A DNA stretch of 64,000 nt from assembly GCA_031266435.1 (NCBI GenBank), contig JAISAZ010000082.1, positions 1 to 64,000 of the forward strand. The letters run 5' to 3'. The translations under genes were made by a program, and so were the position numbers. The notes below the pieces were generated by a model. The model ran no database searches, was not told the origin of the DNA, and saw nothing but the letters and a program-made list of their open reading frames with translations. The stretch's first letter is position 1. The number at the start of each line of letters is the position of its first letter. Positions 38,187-51,549 of the stretch are shown here, in pieces. The DNA comes from Accumulibacter sp. (GTDB lineage Bacteria; Pseudomonadota; Gammaproteobacteria; Burkholderiales; Rhodocyclaceae).

Positions 38187-38714
38187 TCAACTGCGCGGGA
38201 GGGTGTTCTCGACGACCCTTCGGGCACCGCTGAAGCGCTGCGACCAGTACTTCCCCCGCATGTCGTCGACGCGGATTTTTGCGCCGGTCCTCGGCGAATG
38301 GATGAAATGCCCCTTGCCGACGTAGATTCCGACGTGCGAGAACGCGCGACGCAAGGTATTGAAAAAGATGAGGTCTCCGGGTTCGAGTTCGTTCCGGCGA
38401 ACGGCGCGCCCGAATTTGCTCTGCGCCTTCGCGGTGCGCGGCAGTTCTTTCCCGACCGCTTCTTTGAAGACCCACTGGACGAAACCGCTGCAATCGAAGC
38501 CCTCTTCCGGCGACGCGCCGCCGTAGCGGTAGTCGGTGTTGACGTGCTTGATCGACGCGCGAATGAGTTCGCCGGACTTGTCCGTATAGCGTTCGAGCAA
38601 CAAAGCCAGCTCGTCGGGGACTTCCGGAATCTCCTCGGCCGCAATGCGGGAAACGCCGCCGAAAACGCAGGCGAGCGAGAAGAAGAACATGATCAGATAT
38701 TTGCCGTAAATCAT
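38187..38714 (-). CDS. NlpC/P60-family cell wall hydrolase
   Basis: 175 residues with an N-terminal signal or anchor (LIMFFFSLACVFGGVSRIAA). The C40 peptidase domain shows the catalytic Cys in FDCSGFVQWVF, the His in FSHVGIYVGKGHFIHSP and the polar third residue after it. LEPGDLIFFNT is the usual connecting block. Enzymes of this family cut stem-peptide bonds in peptidoglycan in the periplasm. Length is normal for the single-domain Spr/YafL-like form. Confidence 0.9.
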   Translation of the reverse strand: MIYGKYLIMFFFSLACVFGGVSRIAAEEIPEVPDELALLLERYTDKSGELIRASIKHVNTDYRYGGASPEEGFDCSGFVQWVFKEAVGKELPRTAKAQSKFGRAVRRNELEPGDLIFFNTLRRAFSHVGIYVGKGHFIHSPRTGAKIRVDDMRGKYWSQRFSGARRVVENTLPRS

Positions 38715-39146
38715 GGGGGTCGAATCCTAAAGCAATTTTCGTGCTTTGTAAATGGCGTTCTTTACGGCGCATAGAGAGAAGTAGAATGACCTCCCATGAC
38801 GACGATTCGATATCTCGCAACATTCGGTATTATCTGTAAAGTTTCATAACCGATTGATTTTATAGCAAAATAAGATTTTTTATTCTCTGACGTGGTCCAC
38901 AATAATCCATCGATGAATTTGAAATTTCTGGGTATTTTTCTTGGGAGTCGTGTGGGTCATGGTTTCCTCTCTCAGCCCGAAAGACTACAATCATGGCAAG
39001 CTCAGGGTCTTCGGACTACCCACCCATTTACGGAGTATGGAACGAATCCAATCAATGGACGCGAACTCAACGAGTGCGAATCGCACGACAAAGAATCGAG
39101 TACATTGCTTCACCGTTTCAAAACTCTGATCGACTGAAGGTTCGAC
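38715..39146. other. Left boundary of the restriction-modification island
   Basis: 432 bases without a recognised gene. 38815-38885 is clearly AT-rich compared with both flanks (ATTGATTTTATAGCAAAATA). From 38892 to 39137 three overlapping short frames are open, none with a recognisable product. The composition change and absence of host genes make this the likely left edge of the acquired hsd island, but I see no attachment site or inverted repeat. Confidence 0.4.
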
Positions 39147-40715
39147 GTGAACAACAACAAGGAAGCCGAGCGGGCGGAACTGCACAAAACGATCTGGCGC
39201 ATCGCCAACGACCTACGCGGCAGCGTGGATGGCTGGGATTTCAAAAGCTACGTGCTCGGGATGCTGTTCTACCGCTTCATCTCGGAGAACCTCACTGCCT
39301 ACCTGAACACGCAGGAACGTAGCGCAGGTGCCGCCAGTTTCGACTATGCAGTTCTTTCCGATGCTGATGCCGAACAGGGGCGTACTGAAACAGTGAAAGA
39401 AAAGGGTTTCTACATCCTGCCATCGCACCTGTTTGCCAACGTGCGGGAGCGAGCGCGGCAAAACGCCAACCTCAACGAAACCCTGTCTCGCGTCTTCAAG
39501 GACATCGAAGGCTCGGCCATTGGCGCGGACAGCGAAGACAACTTCAAGGGCCTGTTCGACGACCTCGACATTAACAGCAACAAACTCGGCCCCACGGTCG
39601 GCAAGCGCAACGAAAAACTGGTGAAACTGCTCGACGCCATCGGCGACCTCCCGCTGGGCAGTTTCTCGGACCACACCATCGACCTGTTCGGCGACGCCTA
39701 CGAATACCTGATGCAAATGTACGCCTCGACCGCCGGAAAATCCGGCGGCGAGTTCTACACGCCACAGGAAGTCTCCGAACTACTGGCGCGCATCGCCGTC
39801 AGCGGAAAAACCAAGCTCAACAAGGTCTACGACCCGGCCTGCGGGTCGGGATCGCTGCTACTCAAGTTTGCCAAGGTGCTGGGACAGAACAAGATCCGCC
39901 AAGGCTTCTTCGGGCAGGAAATCAACCTGACCACCTATAACCTGTGCCGGATCAACATGTTCCTGCACGACGTGAACTACGAAAAGTTCGACATCGCGCA
40001 CGGCGATACGCTCACCGACCCGGCGCACTGGGACGATGAGCCGTTCGAGGCCATCGTTTCCAATCCGCCGTATTCGATCAGATGGGACGGCGACGCCAAT
40101 CCGCTGCTCATCAACGACCCGCGCTTTGCGCCCGCGGGCGTGCTCGCGCCCAAGAGCAAGGCCGACCTCGCCTTCACCATGCACATTCTTGGCTGGCTGG
40201 CGACCAGCGGCACGGCAGCCATCGTCGAGTTCCCCGGCGTGCTGTATCGCGGTGGCGCAGAGCAGAAGATTCGGCAATACCTGATCGACAACAACTACGT
40301 CGATACCGTCATCCAGTTGCCCCCAGACCTGTTCTTCGGCACGACGATTGCCACCTGTATCATCGTGCTGAAGAAATCCAAGCGCGACAACGCGACGTTG
40401 TTTATTGATGCGACCACCGAATTCGTGCATAGCGGCAACAAGAACAAGCTCACCGAGGCGAACCAACAAAAAATTCTTGGCGCCTTCGTCAATCGCAAGG
40501 ATGTCGAACACTTCGCCAAGCTGGTGGACAACGGCGACATCGCTGCCAACGGCTACAACATCGCGGTGTCGTCGTATGTAGAGCAGGCCAACACCAGCGA
40601 AATGGTGGATATCCGCGCGCTCAACGCGAAGATCGCGGACATCGTGGCGCGGCAAGCGGAACTGCGTACACAGATTGACGCCATCGTGGCCGACTTGGAG
40701 AGGAAACGCGCATGA
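39147..40715 (+). CDS. hsdM: Type I restriction-modification methyltransferase subunit
   Basis: 522 residues from GTG 39147. HsdM methylates adenine at N6 within the sequence read by HsdS. The N-terminal helical domain has KTIWRIANDLRGSVDGWDFK. The AdoMet motif is VYDPACGSGSLLLKFAKVLG near residue 227, and the catalytic motif IV is IVSNPPYSIRWDGD near 305. LPPDLFFGTTIATCIIVLKK and GYNIAVSSYV are late conserved blocks. It overlaps the next gene by ATGA. A strong upstream ribosome site is not obvious (ACTGAAGG is nearest). Confidence 0.95.
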   Translation: MNNNKEAERAELHKTIWRIANDLRGSVDGWDFKSYVLGMLFYRFISENLTAYLNTQERSAGAASFDYAVLSDADAEQGRTETVKEKGFYILPSHLFANVRERARQNANLNETLSRVFKDIEGSAIGADSEDNFKGLFDDLDINSNKLGPTVGKRNEKLVKLLDAIGDLPLGSFSDHTIDLFGDAYEYLMQMYASTAGKSGGEFYTPQEVSELLARIAVSGKTKLNKVYDPACGSGSLLLKFAKVLGQNKIRQGFFGQEINLTTYNLCRINMFLHDVNYEKFDIAHGDTLTDPAHWDDEPFEAIVSNPPYSIRWDGDANPLLINDPRFAPAGVLAPKSKADLAFTMHILGWLATSGTAAIVEFPGVLYRGGAEQKIRQYLIDNNYVDTVIQLPPDLFFGTTIATCIIVLKKSKRDNATLFIDATTEFVHSGNKNKLTEANQQKILGAFVNRKDVEHFAKLVDNGDIAANGYNIAVSSYVEQANTSEMVDIRALNAKIADIVARQAELRTQIDAIVADLERKRA

Positions 40716-41863
40716 CAACCGTTGCCGCATCCATACCCGTACTGCGCTGGGCTGCACAGCGTGCGCGGCTGCACGACGAGAACTTGACCGAGCACTACCA
40801 AAAATGGTTGTTGTGGCTCAGTGGCGAAGCACAGCCCACACTGCGACAACTGGAAGACTTCGCACGCCGCACGCACACGGCCATCGGTTATTTCTTCCTC
40901 CCGGAACCACCGGCGCTAACGCTACCAGTGCCGGACTTCCGCACGCTGTGCGACGAAACCTTGGCCGAACCCAGCAGCGACTTACTGGATACGCTCTACC
41001 TGTGCCAGCAACGACAGGACTGGTACCGCGATTACGCGCACCTGCATGGCTTGCCGGCGCTGGCCTTCGTCGGTAGCGCGCGCATGCAAGACACGCCCGA
41101 GGCGGTTGCACAACGCATGCGCGAGGTGCTTGACCTGTCCGCCGAAGCACGGCGGAAGTTACCGAACTGGACGGAGGCGCTACGGCAACTGATCGCGAAG
41201 TCCGAAGACGCCGGCGTGATGGTGATGGCGAGCTCGGTCGTAGGCAGCAACAGCCATCGCAAGCTGGACATGGGCGAGTTTCGCGGTTTCGTGCTGGCGG
41301 ATGATCTGGCTCCGCTGGTCTTTCTCAACGGCGCGGACAGCAAGGCTGCGCAGATGTTTACGCTGGCGCACGAACTGGCGCACCTGTGGCTAGGCACTAC
41401 GGGCGTGTCGGACACGCAGGCGGGCCAGGTGCCCGAACAACAAACGGAACGGTGGTGCAACCAAGTGGCGGCGGAATTACTGATACCCCTACAGGCGATG
41501 CGAGCAGTACATCAACCCGACCTGCCGATTCCAGACGAAATCCAGCGACTGGCCCGCGAGTTCAAAGTCAGCACCTTGGTCGCCTTGCGCCGCCTGTTCG
41601 ACGCGGGCTTCATCGACCAAACCACGCTGTGGCAATACTACCGCGGAGAGCAGACGCGGTTGCGCCATCTGGAACGACGCAGCCGCGGTGGCGGCGACTT
41701 CTATCGATCACTGGGCGCACGCGCCAGCAAACGTTTCGCCCGCGCCGTAGTCAGCAGCACTCTGGAGGGACAGACGTTGTTTCAGGATGCTTTTCGCATG
41801 CTTGGCGTGCGCAAGACGACCACTTTCTACGAAACCGCACGCGAGTTGGGAGTGATCACATGA
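40712..41863 (+). CDS. ImmA/IrrE-family metallopeptidase inside the hsd operon
   Basis: 383 residues. Residues 1-75 resemble the helical part of XRE/antitoxin-like proteins (PTLRQLEDFARRTHTAIGYF). The zinc-peptidase motif FTLAHELAHLWLG lies near 217-229 (HExxH), followed by WCNQVAAELLIPLQAM with the third ligand region. ImmA/IrrE enzymes cleave repressors or antitoxins in the cytoplasm. It is coupled by ATGA to both hsdM before it and the PIN-like gene after it, an arrangement that suggests a toxin-antitoxin-like pair in the operon. Its target here is unknown. Confidence 0.85.
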   Translation: MTTVAASIPVLRWAAQRARLHDENLTEHYQKWLLWLSGEAQPTLRQLEDFARRTHTAIGYFFLPEPPALTLPVPDFRTLCDETLAEPSSDLLDTLYLCQQRQDWYRDYAHLHGLPALAFVGSARMQDTPEAVAQRMREVLDLSAEARRKLPNWTEALRQLIAKSEDAGVMVMASSVVGSNSHRKLDMGEFRGFVLADDLAPLVFLNGADSKAAQMFTLAHELAHLWLGTTGVSDTQAGQVPEQQTERWCNQVAAELLIPLQAMRAVHQPDLPIPDEIQRLAREFKVSTLVALRRLFDAGFIDQTTLWQYYRGEQTRLRHLERRSRGGGDFYRSLGARASKRFARAVVSSTLEGQTLFQDAFRMLGVRKTTTFYETARELGVIT

Positions 41864-42350
41864 GTTACCTGCTCGACGCCAATGTCTTTATCCAGGCCAA
41901 GAACTTGCACTACGGCCTGGATTTCTGTCCCGCGTTCTGGCAGTGGTTGATCGACAACAACGCCAGTGGGCAGGTGCTCAGTATTGACAAAATATCCGAC
42001 GAGATCGCAGCAGGCACGGATGAGTTGACGGATTGGGCGAAGCAACACGGCAAGGAACTGTTCCGAGCCACCGATGCCGCCGCAGCCGCGCAGTTCGGCA
42101 GGGTCAGCGCCTGGGTTACAGGCCAGCGCTACGAAGCGGCGGCCATCAATACTTTCTTGCAGGTAGCGGACTTCTACCTCGTTGCCCACGCTTTGGCAGG
42201 CGGTCACATAGTGGTAACGCACGAAGTACCGGCCAATTCCACCAAACGCATCAAGATTCCCAACATCTGCGCCGGATTGAACCTGCGCTTCATGACTCCT
42301 TACGAAATGCTACGCATCGAGAAAGCACGGTTTGTATTGGGAGCAAAAGC

Positions 42351-42354
<4 letters not shown>
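41860..42354 (+). CDS. PIN-like DUF4411 protein
   Basis: 164 residues. SYLLDANVFIQAKNLHYGLD supplies the first PIN-type Asp at residue 5. Further acidic residues follow in VLSIDKISDEIAAGTDELTD and in the late VADFYLVAHALAGGHIVVTH block with its Asp. This fits DUF4411, whose members often sit beside ImmA/IrrE proteins. PIN domains are Mg-dependent RNases, so it may be the toxin half of a pair. It overlaps its neighbours on both sides by 4 bases. Confidence 0.8.
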
Positions 42355-43067
<713 letters not shown>

Positions 43068-43608
43068 TTATACCATAAGGTGGACGGCATTGGGTGAGAT
43101 TGCAACATTTTTCCGAGGAACGGCAATTACGGAAAAAGAAACAACGGATGGAGAAATTCCAGTCGTTGCGAATGGCCCTGTGCCTACATATTTTCACGGT
43201 GAAAGCAATAGAAGCGGTGAAACGATTGTTATAGCGAGATCGGGAGCATATGCAGGATATGTAAGTTTCTGGAGCCAACCGATCTTTCTCACGGATGCGT
43301 TTAGCGTCCACCCTGACATCAATTTTCTTAGGCCAAAGTTCGTCTATTACTTTCTCCAGAATGAGCAAAATCATATCCACTCGATGAAGAAAGGTTGCGG
43401 CGTTCCTCACGTTCGCATAAAGGAGTTTGAGTCTTTCGAGGTTCCAGTCCTTTCGCTTGAAGAACAGGATCGCATCGTCTCCATCCTCGACAAGTTCGAC
43501 GCGCTGGTGAATGACCTCTCTTCCGGTTTGCCCGCCGAGATCAAGGCCCGCCGCCGACAGTACGAATACTACCGCGACCGCCTGCTCACCTTTCGGGATG
43601 CCGCATGA
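43068..43608 (+). CDS. hsdS: Type I specificity subunit, C-terminal half (out of frame)
   Basis: The second TRD of Hsd[53 protein letters not shown] and [20 protein letters not shown], then the second conserved helix [19 protein letters not shown], which mirrors the end of the first half. In this sequence its only own start is a TTG at 43090 with no good ribosome site. The frame is open leftwards into the GCAA tract, which is how it would be joined to the first half. Expression in the present state is doubtful. Confidence 0.8.
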
Positions 43609-43615
43609 ATAGAGC

Positions 43616-43681
43616 ACACGAAGACACGAAGGCGCAAAGAAAACCAAGACCGAATTCCTTTGCCTCTTCGTTCCTTCGTGT
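43616..43681. repeat. Imperfect palindrome between hsdS and hsdR
   Basis: The left arm ACACGAAGACACGAAGGCGC (43616-43635, extending to 43639) pairs with the right arm CTTTGCCTCTTCGTTCCTTC and GTGT (43658-43681) with about five mismatches. ACGAAGACACGAAG-type palindromes recur in many bacterial genomes as extragenic elements. It may shape the hsdS-hsdR transcript. Confidence 0.6.
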
Positions 43682-43705
43682 AAACCGAAATCCTGGAAGC
43701 GGCAC

Positions 43706-46700
43706 ATGAGCGAAGACCTCAAGCCCTACCGCTTTGAGCCGATTGCGCTTTCCGACGAAAGCACAGTCGTCGCGGAATTCACGCACCCGAACGAAGTGCG
43801 CGAGGAACGCTACCAGCCCGAAGCGGAACTTGAGCGCGACTTCATCAAGCGCTTACAGGTGCAGGCTTACGAGTACCTGCGCATCACCAGCGAAGCCGAC
43901 CTGATCGCCAACCTGCGCCGCCAGTTGGAGGCGCTGAACAAGATCGAGTTTTCCGAGTGTGAATGGCAAGGCTTCTTCAGCGAGAAGATTGCGGGAGCCA
44001 ACGACGGCATTGTCGAGAAAACCGCGCGGATTCAGGAAGACCATGTGCAGGTCTTGAAGCGCGACGACGGCAGCACCAAGAACATCACCCTGATCGACAA
44101 GCAGAGTATCCACAACAATAGCCTCCAAGTCATCAACCAGTACGAGGCCGAGGGCGCTCGCGCCAACCGCTACGACGTGACCGTACTGGTCAACGGACTG
44201 CCGATGGTTCACATTGAACTGAAGCGTCGGGGCGTGGACATCCGCGAGGCGTTCAACCAAATTGACCGATACCAGCGCGACAGCTTCTGGGCAGGTTCCG
44301 GGCTGTTCGAGTACGTACAGTTGTTCGTCATCAGCAACGGCACGCTGACCAAGTATTACAGCAATACCGTGCGCGACGGCCACCTTGCCGAGCAGCGCGG
44401 CAGACATGCGCGCAAAGCAAGCTCGAACAGCTTTTCTTTTACCAGTTGGTGGGCCGACGCGAAGAACCAGCCGATCACCGAACTGGTTGATTTCACAAAG
44501 ACTTTCTTCGCCAAGCACACGCTACTGAACATTCTCACCCGGTATTGCGTGTTCGATGTGGATCGCAAACTATTGGTGATGCGACCCTACCAGATCGTCG
44601 CGGTGGAGCGTATCCTGCAACGCATTGCCACCGCCACCAACCACCGGAAACTGGGCACGGTGGCGGCGGGCGGCTACATCTGGCACACCACGGGTAGCGG
44701 CAAGACGCTGACCAGCTTCAAGGCCGCGCAACTGACACGTGGGCTATCGAAGATCGACAAGGTACTGTTCGTGGTAGACCGCAAAGATCTGGATTACCAG
44801 ACCATGCGCGAATACGAACGCTTCGAGAAAGGCGCGGCCAATTCCAATACCTCGACGGCAGTGCTACGACGGCAACTGGGGGATGCAAACGCGCGCATCA
44901 TCATTACCACCATCCAGAAACTCACCCGCTTCGTCGCCAGGAACAAAAAGCATCCCGACTACGACGCGCACATGGTGCTGATCTTCGACGAATGCCACCG
45001 TAGCCAGTTCGGCAACATGCACAAGGAAATCACGAAATCGTTCAAGAACTATCACCTGTTCGGCTTCACCGGCACACCGATTTTCGGTGACAACGCGAGA
45101 ACGGGCGGCGACCCGCACCTCTCCACTACCGAACAGGCATTCGGTGACAAGCTGCACACCTACACCATTGTCGATGCGATCAACGACAAGAACGTGCTGC
45201 CGTTTCGCATCGACTACATCAACACCATCAAGACCGCACCGAACATCCGCGACAAACAGGTGCCGGCCATCGATACGGAACGGGCGCTACTCGCGCCGGA
45301 GCGCATTGCACAAATCGTCGGCTATGTCCGAGAGCATTTTGACCAGAAGACCAAGCGCAGCACCCGTTATCGGTTGGGAGGCAAGCGGCTCAACGGTTTC
45401 AATTCGCTGTTTGCCACGGCGTCCATCGACGCCGCCAAACTTTACTACGCAGAATTCGCCAGCCAGCAGAAAGACATCCCGCCCGCGCAGCGGCTGAAGA
45501 TCGGCCTGATCTACTGTTTCGCCGCCAACGAGGATGCAACGAACGGACTACCGGGCGAGGAGGAGTTCGAGACCGAAAAGCTGGATCAAGGCTCGCGCGA
45601 TTTTCTGGACGCGGCTATCAAGGACTACAACGCCCTCTTCGGTACCAGCTACGACACCTCCGCCGACAAATTCCAGAACTACTACAAGGATTTGTCGCAG
45701 CGACTGAAAAGCCGTGAGATTGACCTTGTAATCGTGGTCAACATGTTCCTGACCGGCTTCGACGCCACCACGCTGAACACCTTGTGGGTAGACAAGAACT
45801 TGCGCACGCACGGGCTGATCCAGGCGTATTCGCGCACCAACCGCATCCTCAATTCGGTCAAGACCTACGGCAATATCGTTTCCTTCCGCGACCTCGACCA
45901 AGCGACCAAGGATGCGCTGGCGCTGTTCGGCAACAAGGACGCCAAGAGTATCGTGTTGCTCAAGCCCTATGCAGACTATTACACGGAGTACCAAAAGAAG
46001 GCGACCGAACTGATATCTCTGTTCCCACTGGGCAAGGCGATCGTCAGCGAGGCGGCACAGAAGGCATTCATCAAACTGTTCGGTGCGATCCTGCGACTGA
46101 AAAACATCCTCACGTCCTTCGATGATTTCGTGGGCAACGAAATCTTGAGCGAGCGTGATTTTCAGGATTATCAGAGCCTGTACCTGAACCTGTATGCCGA
46201 GTTTCGCAATGTATCCGAAGCCGAGAAGGAGAAAATCAACGATGATCTGGTATTCGAGATCGAACTGATCAAACAGGTCGAAATCAATGTCGATTACATC
46301 CTGATGCTGGTCGAGCGGTACATCAAGGCCAAGGATGTCGGCAAGGATAAAGAAATCCGCGCAAGCATCAAGCGCGCGGTCAATGCCAGTCCGTCGCTGC
46401 GCAACAAGAAAGACCTCATCGAACAGTTTGTCGATTCCGTCTCCACGACATCCAAGGTGGATGTGGAATGGCTTGCCTTCGTCTCCAAGAAGAAAGCCGA
46501 GGAGCTTGACCAGATCATCGTCAGTGAGGGTCTCAACGCCGACGAAGCAAAGGCTTTCGTGGACAACGCTTTCCGCGACGGCGCGATCCCGGACACAGGA
46601 ATGGCGATCACGAAGATTCTGCCGCCAGTTTCAAGGTTCTCCAGAAACAACGAGCATTCGGCGAAGAAGCAGGCGGTGCTGGACAAGCTTGTGGCTTTTT

Positions 46701-46726
46701 TCGAGCGGTATTTCGGGTTGGCCTGA
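43706..46726 (+). CDS. hsdR: Type I restriction endonuclease subunit
   Basis: 1006 residues, full length. The N-terminal PD-(D/E)xK nuclease has [20 protein letters not shown] near residues 153-172. The SF2 translocase follows: [17 protein letters not shown] (Walker A, near 327), [12 protein letters not shown] (DECH box, near 428), [11 protein letters not shown] and [20 protein letters not shown] with [15 protein letters not shown] (motifs V-VI). HsdR joins the HsdM2S complex to translocate and cut unmodified DNA. ATG 43706 lies 97 bases after hsdS. The gene is intact, so restriction is possible whenever HsdS is functional. Confidence 0.95.
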   Translation: MSEDLKPYRFEPIALSDESTVVAEFTHPNEVREERYQPEAELERDFIKRLQVQAYEYLRITSEADLIANLRRQLEALNKIEFSECEWQGFFSEKIAGANDGIVEKTARIQEDHVQVLKRDDGSTKNITLIDKQSIHNNSLQVINQYEAEGARANRYDVTVLVNGLPMVHIELKRRGVDIREAFNQIDRYQRDSFWAGSGLFEYVQLFVISNGTLTKYYSNTVRDGHLAEQRGRHARKASSNSFSFTSWWADAKNQPITELVDFTKTFFAKHTLLNILTRYCVFDVDRKLLVMRPYQIVAVERILQRIATATNHRKLGTVAAGGYIWHTTGSGKTLTSFKAAQLTRGLSKIDKVLFVVDRKDLDYQTMREYERFEKGAANSNTSTAVLRRQLGDANARIIITTIQKLTRFVARNKKHPDYDAHMVLIFDECHRSQFGNMHKEITKSFKNYHLFGFTGTPIFGDNARTGGDPHLSTTEQAFGDKLHTYTIVDAINDKNVLPFRIDYINTIKTAPNIRDKQVPAIDTERALLAPERIAQIVGYVREHFDQKTKRSTRYRLGGKRLNGFNSLFATASIDAAKLYYAEFASQQKDIPPAQRLKIGLIYCFAANEDATNGLPGEEEFETEKLDQGSRDFLDAAIKDYNALFGTSYDTSADKFQNYYKDLSQRLKSREIDLVIVVNMFLTGFDATTLNTLWVDKNLRTHGLIQAYSRTNRILNSVKTYGNIVSFRDLDQATKDALALFGNKDAKSIVLLKPYADYYTEYQKKATELISLFPLGKAIVSEAAQKAFIKLFGAILRLKNILTSFDDFVGNEILSERDFQDYQSLYLNLYAEFRNVSEAEKEKINDDLVFEIELIKQVEINVDYILMLVERYIKAKDVGKDKEIRASIKRAVNASPSLRNKKDLIEQFVDSVSTTSKVDVEWLAFVSKKKAEELDQIIVSEGLNADEAKAFVDNAFRDGAIPDTGMAITKILPPVSRFSRNNEHSAKKQAVLDKLVAFFERYFGLA

Positions 46727-46797
46727 TTCGGAGACTAATCACCCATGTCCAGCACGCCATCTCAAACCCTTACGCTCAATCCACAGTGGTATTTCTG

Positions 46798-47271
46798 ATG
46801 ATTACGTTCACGCAAGGCAATCTGCTGGAGGCTCGCGCCGAGGCGCTGGTCAACACGGTCAACACCGTGGGTGTGATGGGCAAGGGTATCGCGCTGATGT
46901 TCAAAGAGCGTTTTGCCGAAAATTTTCACCGCTACGCCACCGCCTGCAAAACCAGGGAAGTACGCACCGGCAAGATGTTTATCACCGAAGTCCACGAACT
47001 GGACGGCCCGCGATGGATCGTCAACTTCCCGACCAAACAGCACTGGCGCGATGATTCCAGGATCGAATGGATCATCGAAGGCTTGCAAGACCTGCGCCGC
47101 TTCCTCATCGAGAACAAGGTCAAGTCCATCGCCATCCCACCGCTGGGCGCGGGCCTGCGTCACTGGCGTGGCAGCCCCGATGCGGCAGTGCGGAAGGACA
47201 GGCTTTTTGACGACCGCGCACTGGGCATTGCGCTGGAACGCCTGACCGCGAATTCCCCGGTTCCGGCCTGA
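46798..47271 (+). CDS. Orphan macrodomain protein (DarG-like)
   Basis: 157 residues from ATG 46798, which overlaps the TGA of a 17-codon frame (46745-46798). [20 protein letters not shown] followed by [19 protein letters not shown] is the ADP-ribose-binding pattern of DarG/Poa1-type macrodomains, and [12 protein letters not shown] the second loop. The normal loop sequence would be closer to GCGLGGLxW, and the last 35 residues do not fit, so the 3' end may be frameshifted. No DarT ADP-ribosyltransferase gene is adjacent. DarG reverses DNA ADP-ribosylation; here that is inference. Confidence 0.75.
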   Translation: MITFTQGNLLEARAEALVNTVNTVGVMGKGIALMFKERFAENFHRYATACKTREVRTGKMFITEVHELDGPRWIVNFPTKQHWRDDSRIEWIIEGLQDLRRFLIENKVKSIAIPPLGAGLRHWRGSPDAAVRKDRLFDDRALGIALERLTANSPVPA

Positions 47272-47457
47272 AACCCCTCCTGTCCCGGCAAGGTGTAGTT
47301 GAGGTTCGGGAATCGAATGAAGCCTCAGGGCGGCCTGAAAATACGCTACACTTGCCACCCGGAAGACGGTCGGAATTCAAAATGTCCGCCAGGGATTTCA
47401 TGAATCCCCCGCAGTGGTATCTTGAAAAAAGCTGAACCCACGTTTATAAACCCCTGA

Positions 47458-47557
47458 TTCCATTTCCAGTTCGTTCATGCTTTGATGCCGAGCCGCTTCA
47501 AAGGTCTTACGTGCCGCAAGGCGAGTCGACATTGGTAGGGACGAACTGGAAAAGGAA
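47458..47557. mobile_element. Family B MITE (copy B3)
   Basis: 100 bp from TTCCATTTCCAGTTCGTTC to GACGAACTGGAAAAGGAA, flanked by TGA at 47455-47457 and 47558-47560. It shares ATGCTTTGATGCCG and GCAAGGCGAGTCGAC with copy B2. Its right end lies 12 bases before the uvrA ATG and contributes the AAAGGAA that could act as the uvrA ribosome site. The rest of 47272-47457 shows no gene. Confidence 0.85.
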
Positions 47558-47569
47558 TGAAGCATTGCA

Positions 47570-50419
<2,850 letters not shown>

Positions 50420-50757
50420 GCCTGCCGCGTCGTCGCGCCTTGCCAGCATACTTGAGGGACAGCGCTCCCAGGCACGTTCAAAGCGATTTCCAGGTTGATT
50501 TTTTTCAAATCGTCCGCGCAGTGCGGGCGCGCCGGTTGGCTTGAAGTAAGCTATGCTTCGCTCAATATCCTCACGCAAGGCGAAGCCGACAAAGGCGGAG
50601 ACGGTTTGGGACGAAATGAAACCGTTTTCATGACTTTTTTTACAAATTCGACCCCTCCCCCTCTTCACAGCAGAAACGCAAAATGTAAGAATTGCGACCG
50701 GGCCTGGAAATTTTTTCCATCATCAATTTTTTCCATCATCAACACACAGGAGAGAAA
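50420..50757. other. uvrA-hup intergenic region with 16-bp tandem duplication
   Basis: 338 bases without a gene. A perfect tandem duplication TTTTTTCCATCATCAA occupies 50711-50726 and 50727-50742, directly before the HU ribosome site. The earlier part holds only short open frames and a T-run near 50500. The duplication lies in the expected promoter or leader of the HU gene. Confidence 0.5.
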
Positions 50758-51054
50758 ATGAACAAAGCTGAGCTGATTGAAGCGATTGCCGACAAGACCG
50801 ACCTATCCAAAGCGGCGGCCGGAAAAGCCTTGGACGCTGTCGTAGAAACCATCGTACAAGCCGTGGTCAGAGGAGACGGCGTAAGCCTCGTCGGCTTCGG
50901 TTCGTTCAAGTCCGTGCACCGCGCCGCGCGCGACGGAAGAAACCCCAAGACGAAAGAAAAACTCAAGATCCCCGCGACGATCGTTCCGAGGTTTTCCGCA
51001 GGCGCAACTTTCAAAAAGGCCGTCGCCCCTGTCAAAGGAAAGAAAAAGAAATAA
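50758..51054 (+). CDS. HU-family DNA-binding protein
   Basis: 98 residues from ATG 50758, with AGGAGAG 6 bases upstream. MNKAELIEAIADKTDLSKAA, GDGVSLVGFGSFKSVHRAAR and GRNPKTKEKLKIPATIVPRF are the standard HU helix, turn and DNA-binding arm, with the tip residues near 60-64. It ends in a short Lys tail (KGKKKK), a little longer than E. coli HU. It compacts DNA and supports replication and recombination. A hairpin follows at 51088. Confidence 0.9.
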   Translation: MNKAELIEAIADKTDLSKAAAGKALDAVVETIVQAVVRGDGVSLVGFGSFKSVHRAARDGRNPKTKEKLKIPATIVPRFSAGATFKKAVAPVKGKKKK

Positions 51055-51087
51055 TTTTTCCGACTTCGGGCTCCTGATTCATTTGGG

Positions 51088-51118
51088 AAAGGGCCTGTCG
51101 CCGGATGGACCCTTTTTA
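51088..51118 (+). terminator. Probable terminator of the HU gene
   Basis: AAAGGGCC (51088-51095) pairs imperfectly with GGACCCTTT around a GC-rich loop and is followed by TTATT. It lies about 35 bases after the HU stop. Confidence 0.55.
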
Positions 51119-51180
51119 TTCCGACGCTTTGAAACCCGTGGGAAAAGGATTGTTTGAGTCCTTCGAATCCTTCAGAAACG

Positions 51181-51220
51181 TTCGCAATCGTTAGCAATCG
51201 TTCGCAGCCGTTCGCAAATC
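51181..51220. repeat. Decamer tandem repeat
   Basis: Four 10-bp units, TTCGCAATCG, TTAGCAATCG, TTCGCAGCCG and TTCGCAAATC, lie between the HU gene and tRNA-Ala. No gene covers them. A related TTCGAATCCTTC stretch precedes them. Confidence 0.7.
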
Positions 51221-51347
51221 CCTTCCTGACCACAAGTCGCACCGAAAAGACCGAAGAGAGGAAACCGGGGCCTGACGTTTCGGTTTCCCTCGATTTCCGG
51301 GGTCATTGACGGCAAGGGAGCAGCCGCGTAGAATTCGCGTTTTCCGT

Positions 51348-51423
51348 GGGGGCGTAGCTCAGCTGGGAGAGCGATTGGTTCGCAATCAATAGGTCGGCGG
51401 TTCGATCCCGCCCGTCTCCACCA
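51348..51423 (+). tRNA. tRNA-Ala (anticodon CGC)
   Basis: 76 bases with encoded CCA. The acceptor stem GGGGGCG pairs with CGTCTCC and includes the G3-U70 wobble that identifies alanine tRNAs. The anticodon loop TTCGCAA gives CGC for GCG codons. The T arm is GGCGGTTCGATCCCGCC. A terminator and two decayed gene fragments follow. Confidence 0.93.
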
Positions 51424-51447
51424 CCTTACCGTTCGTAGCGCTACAGG

Positions 51448-51486
51448 CCGGAAACTCTGCCGGATACAAGGGTTCCGGTTTTTTTT
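51448..51486 (+). terminator. Terminator after tRNA-Ala
   Basis: CCGGAA (51448-51453) pairs with TTCCGG (51473-51478), followed by eight T residues. It lies 25 bases after the tRNA. Confidence 0.7.
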
Positions 51487-51510
51487 CGTCCCGGGAACCG
51501 GGTGCGCCGC

Positions 51511-51549
51511 ATGAAAATCACCCTCATCAAACCCAATATCGGGCGACGG
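51511..51549 (+). pseudogene. 5' scrap of a radical-SAM/B12-binding type gene
   Basis: ATG 51511 starts MKITLIKPNIGRRE, which resembles the opening of B12-binding-domain radical SAM proteins (M-K-I-T-L-I-x-P-N). After about 13 codons the sequence switches to the inverted dinD fragment, so nothing else of the gene remains. The frame itself closes at 51603. Identification from so short a peptide is tentative. Confidence 0.35.

Noticed and set aside
38892..39137. Short open frames before hsdM as possible small genes
   Set aside because: Three frames overlap with no ribosome site, no recognised product and no coding bias.
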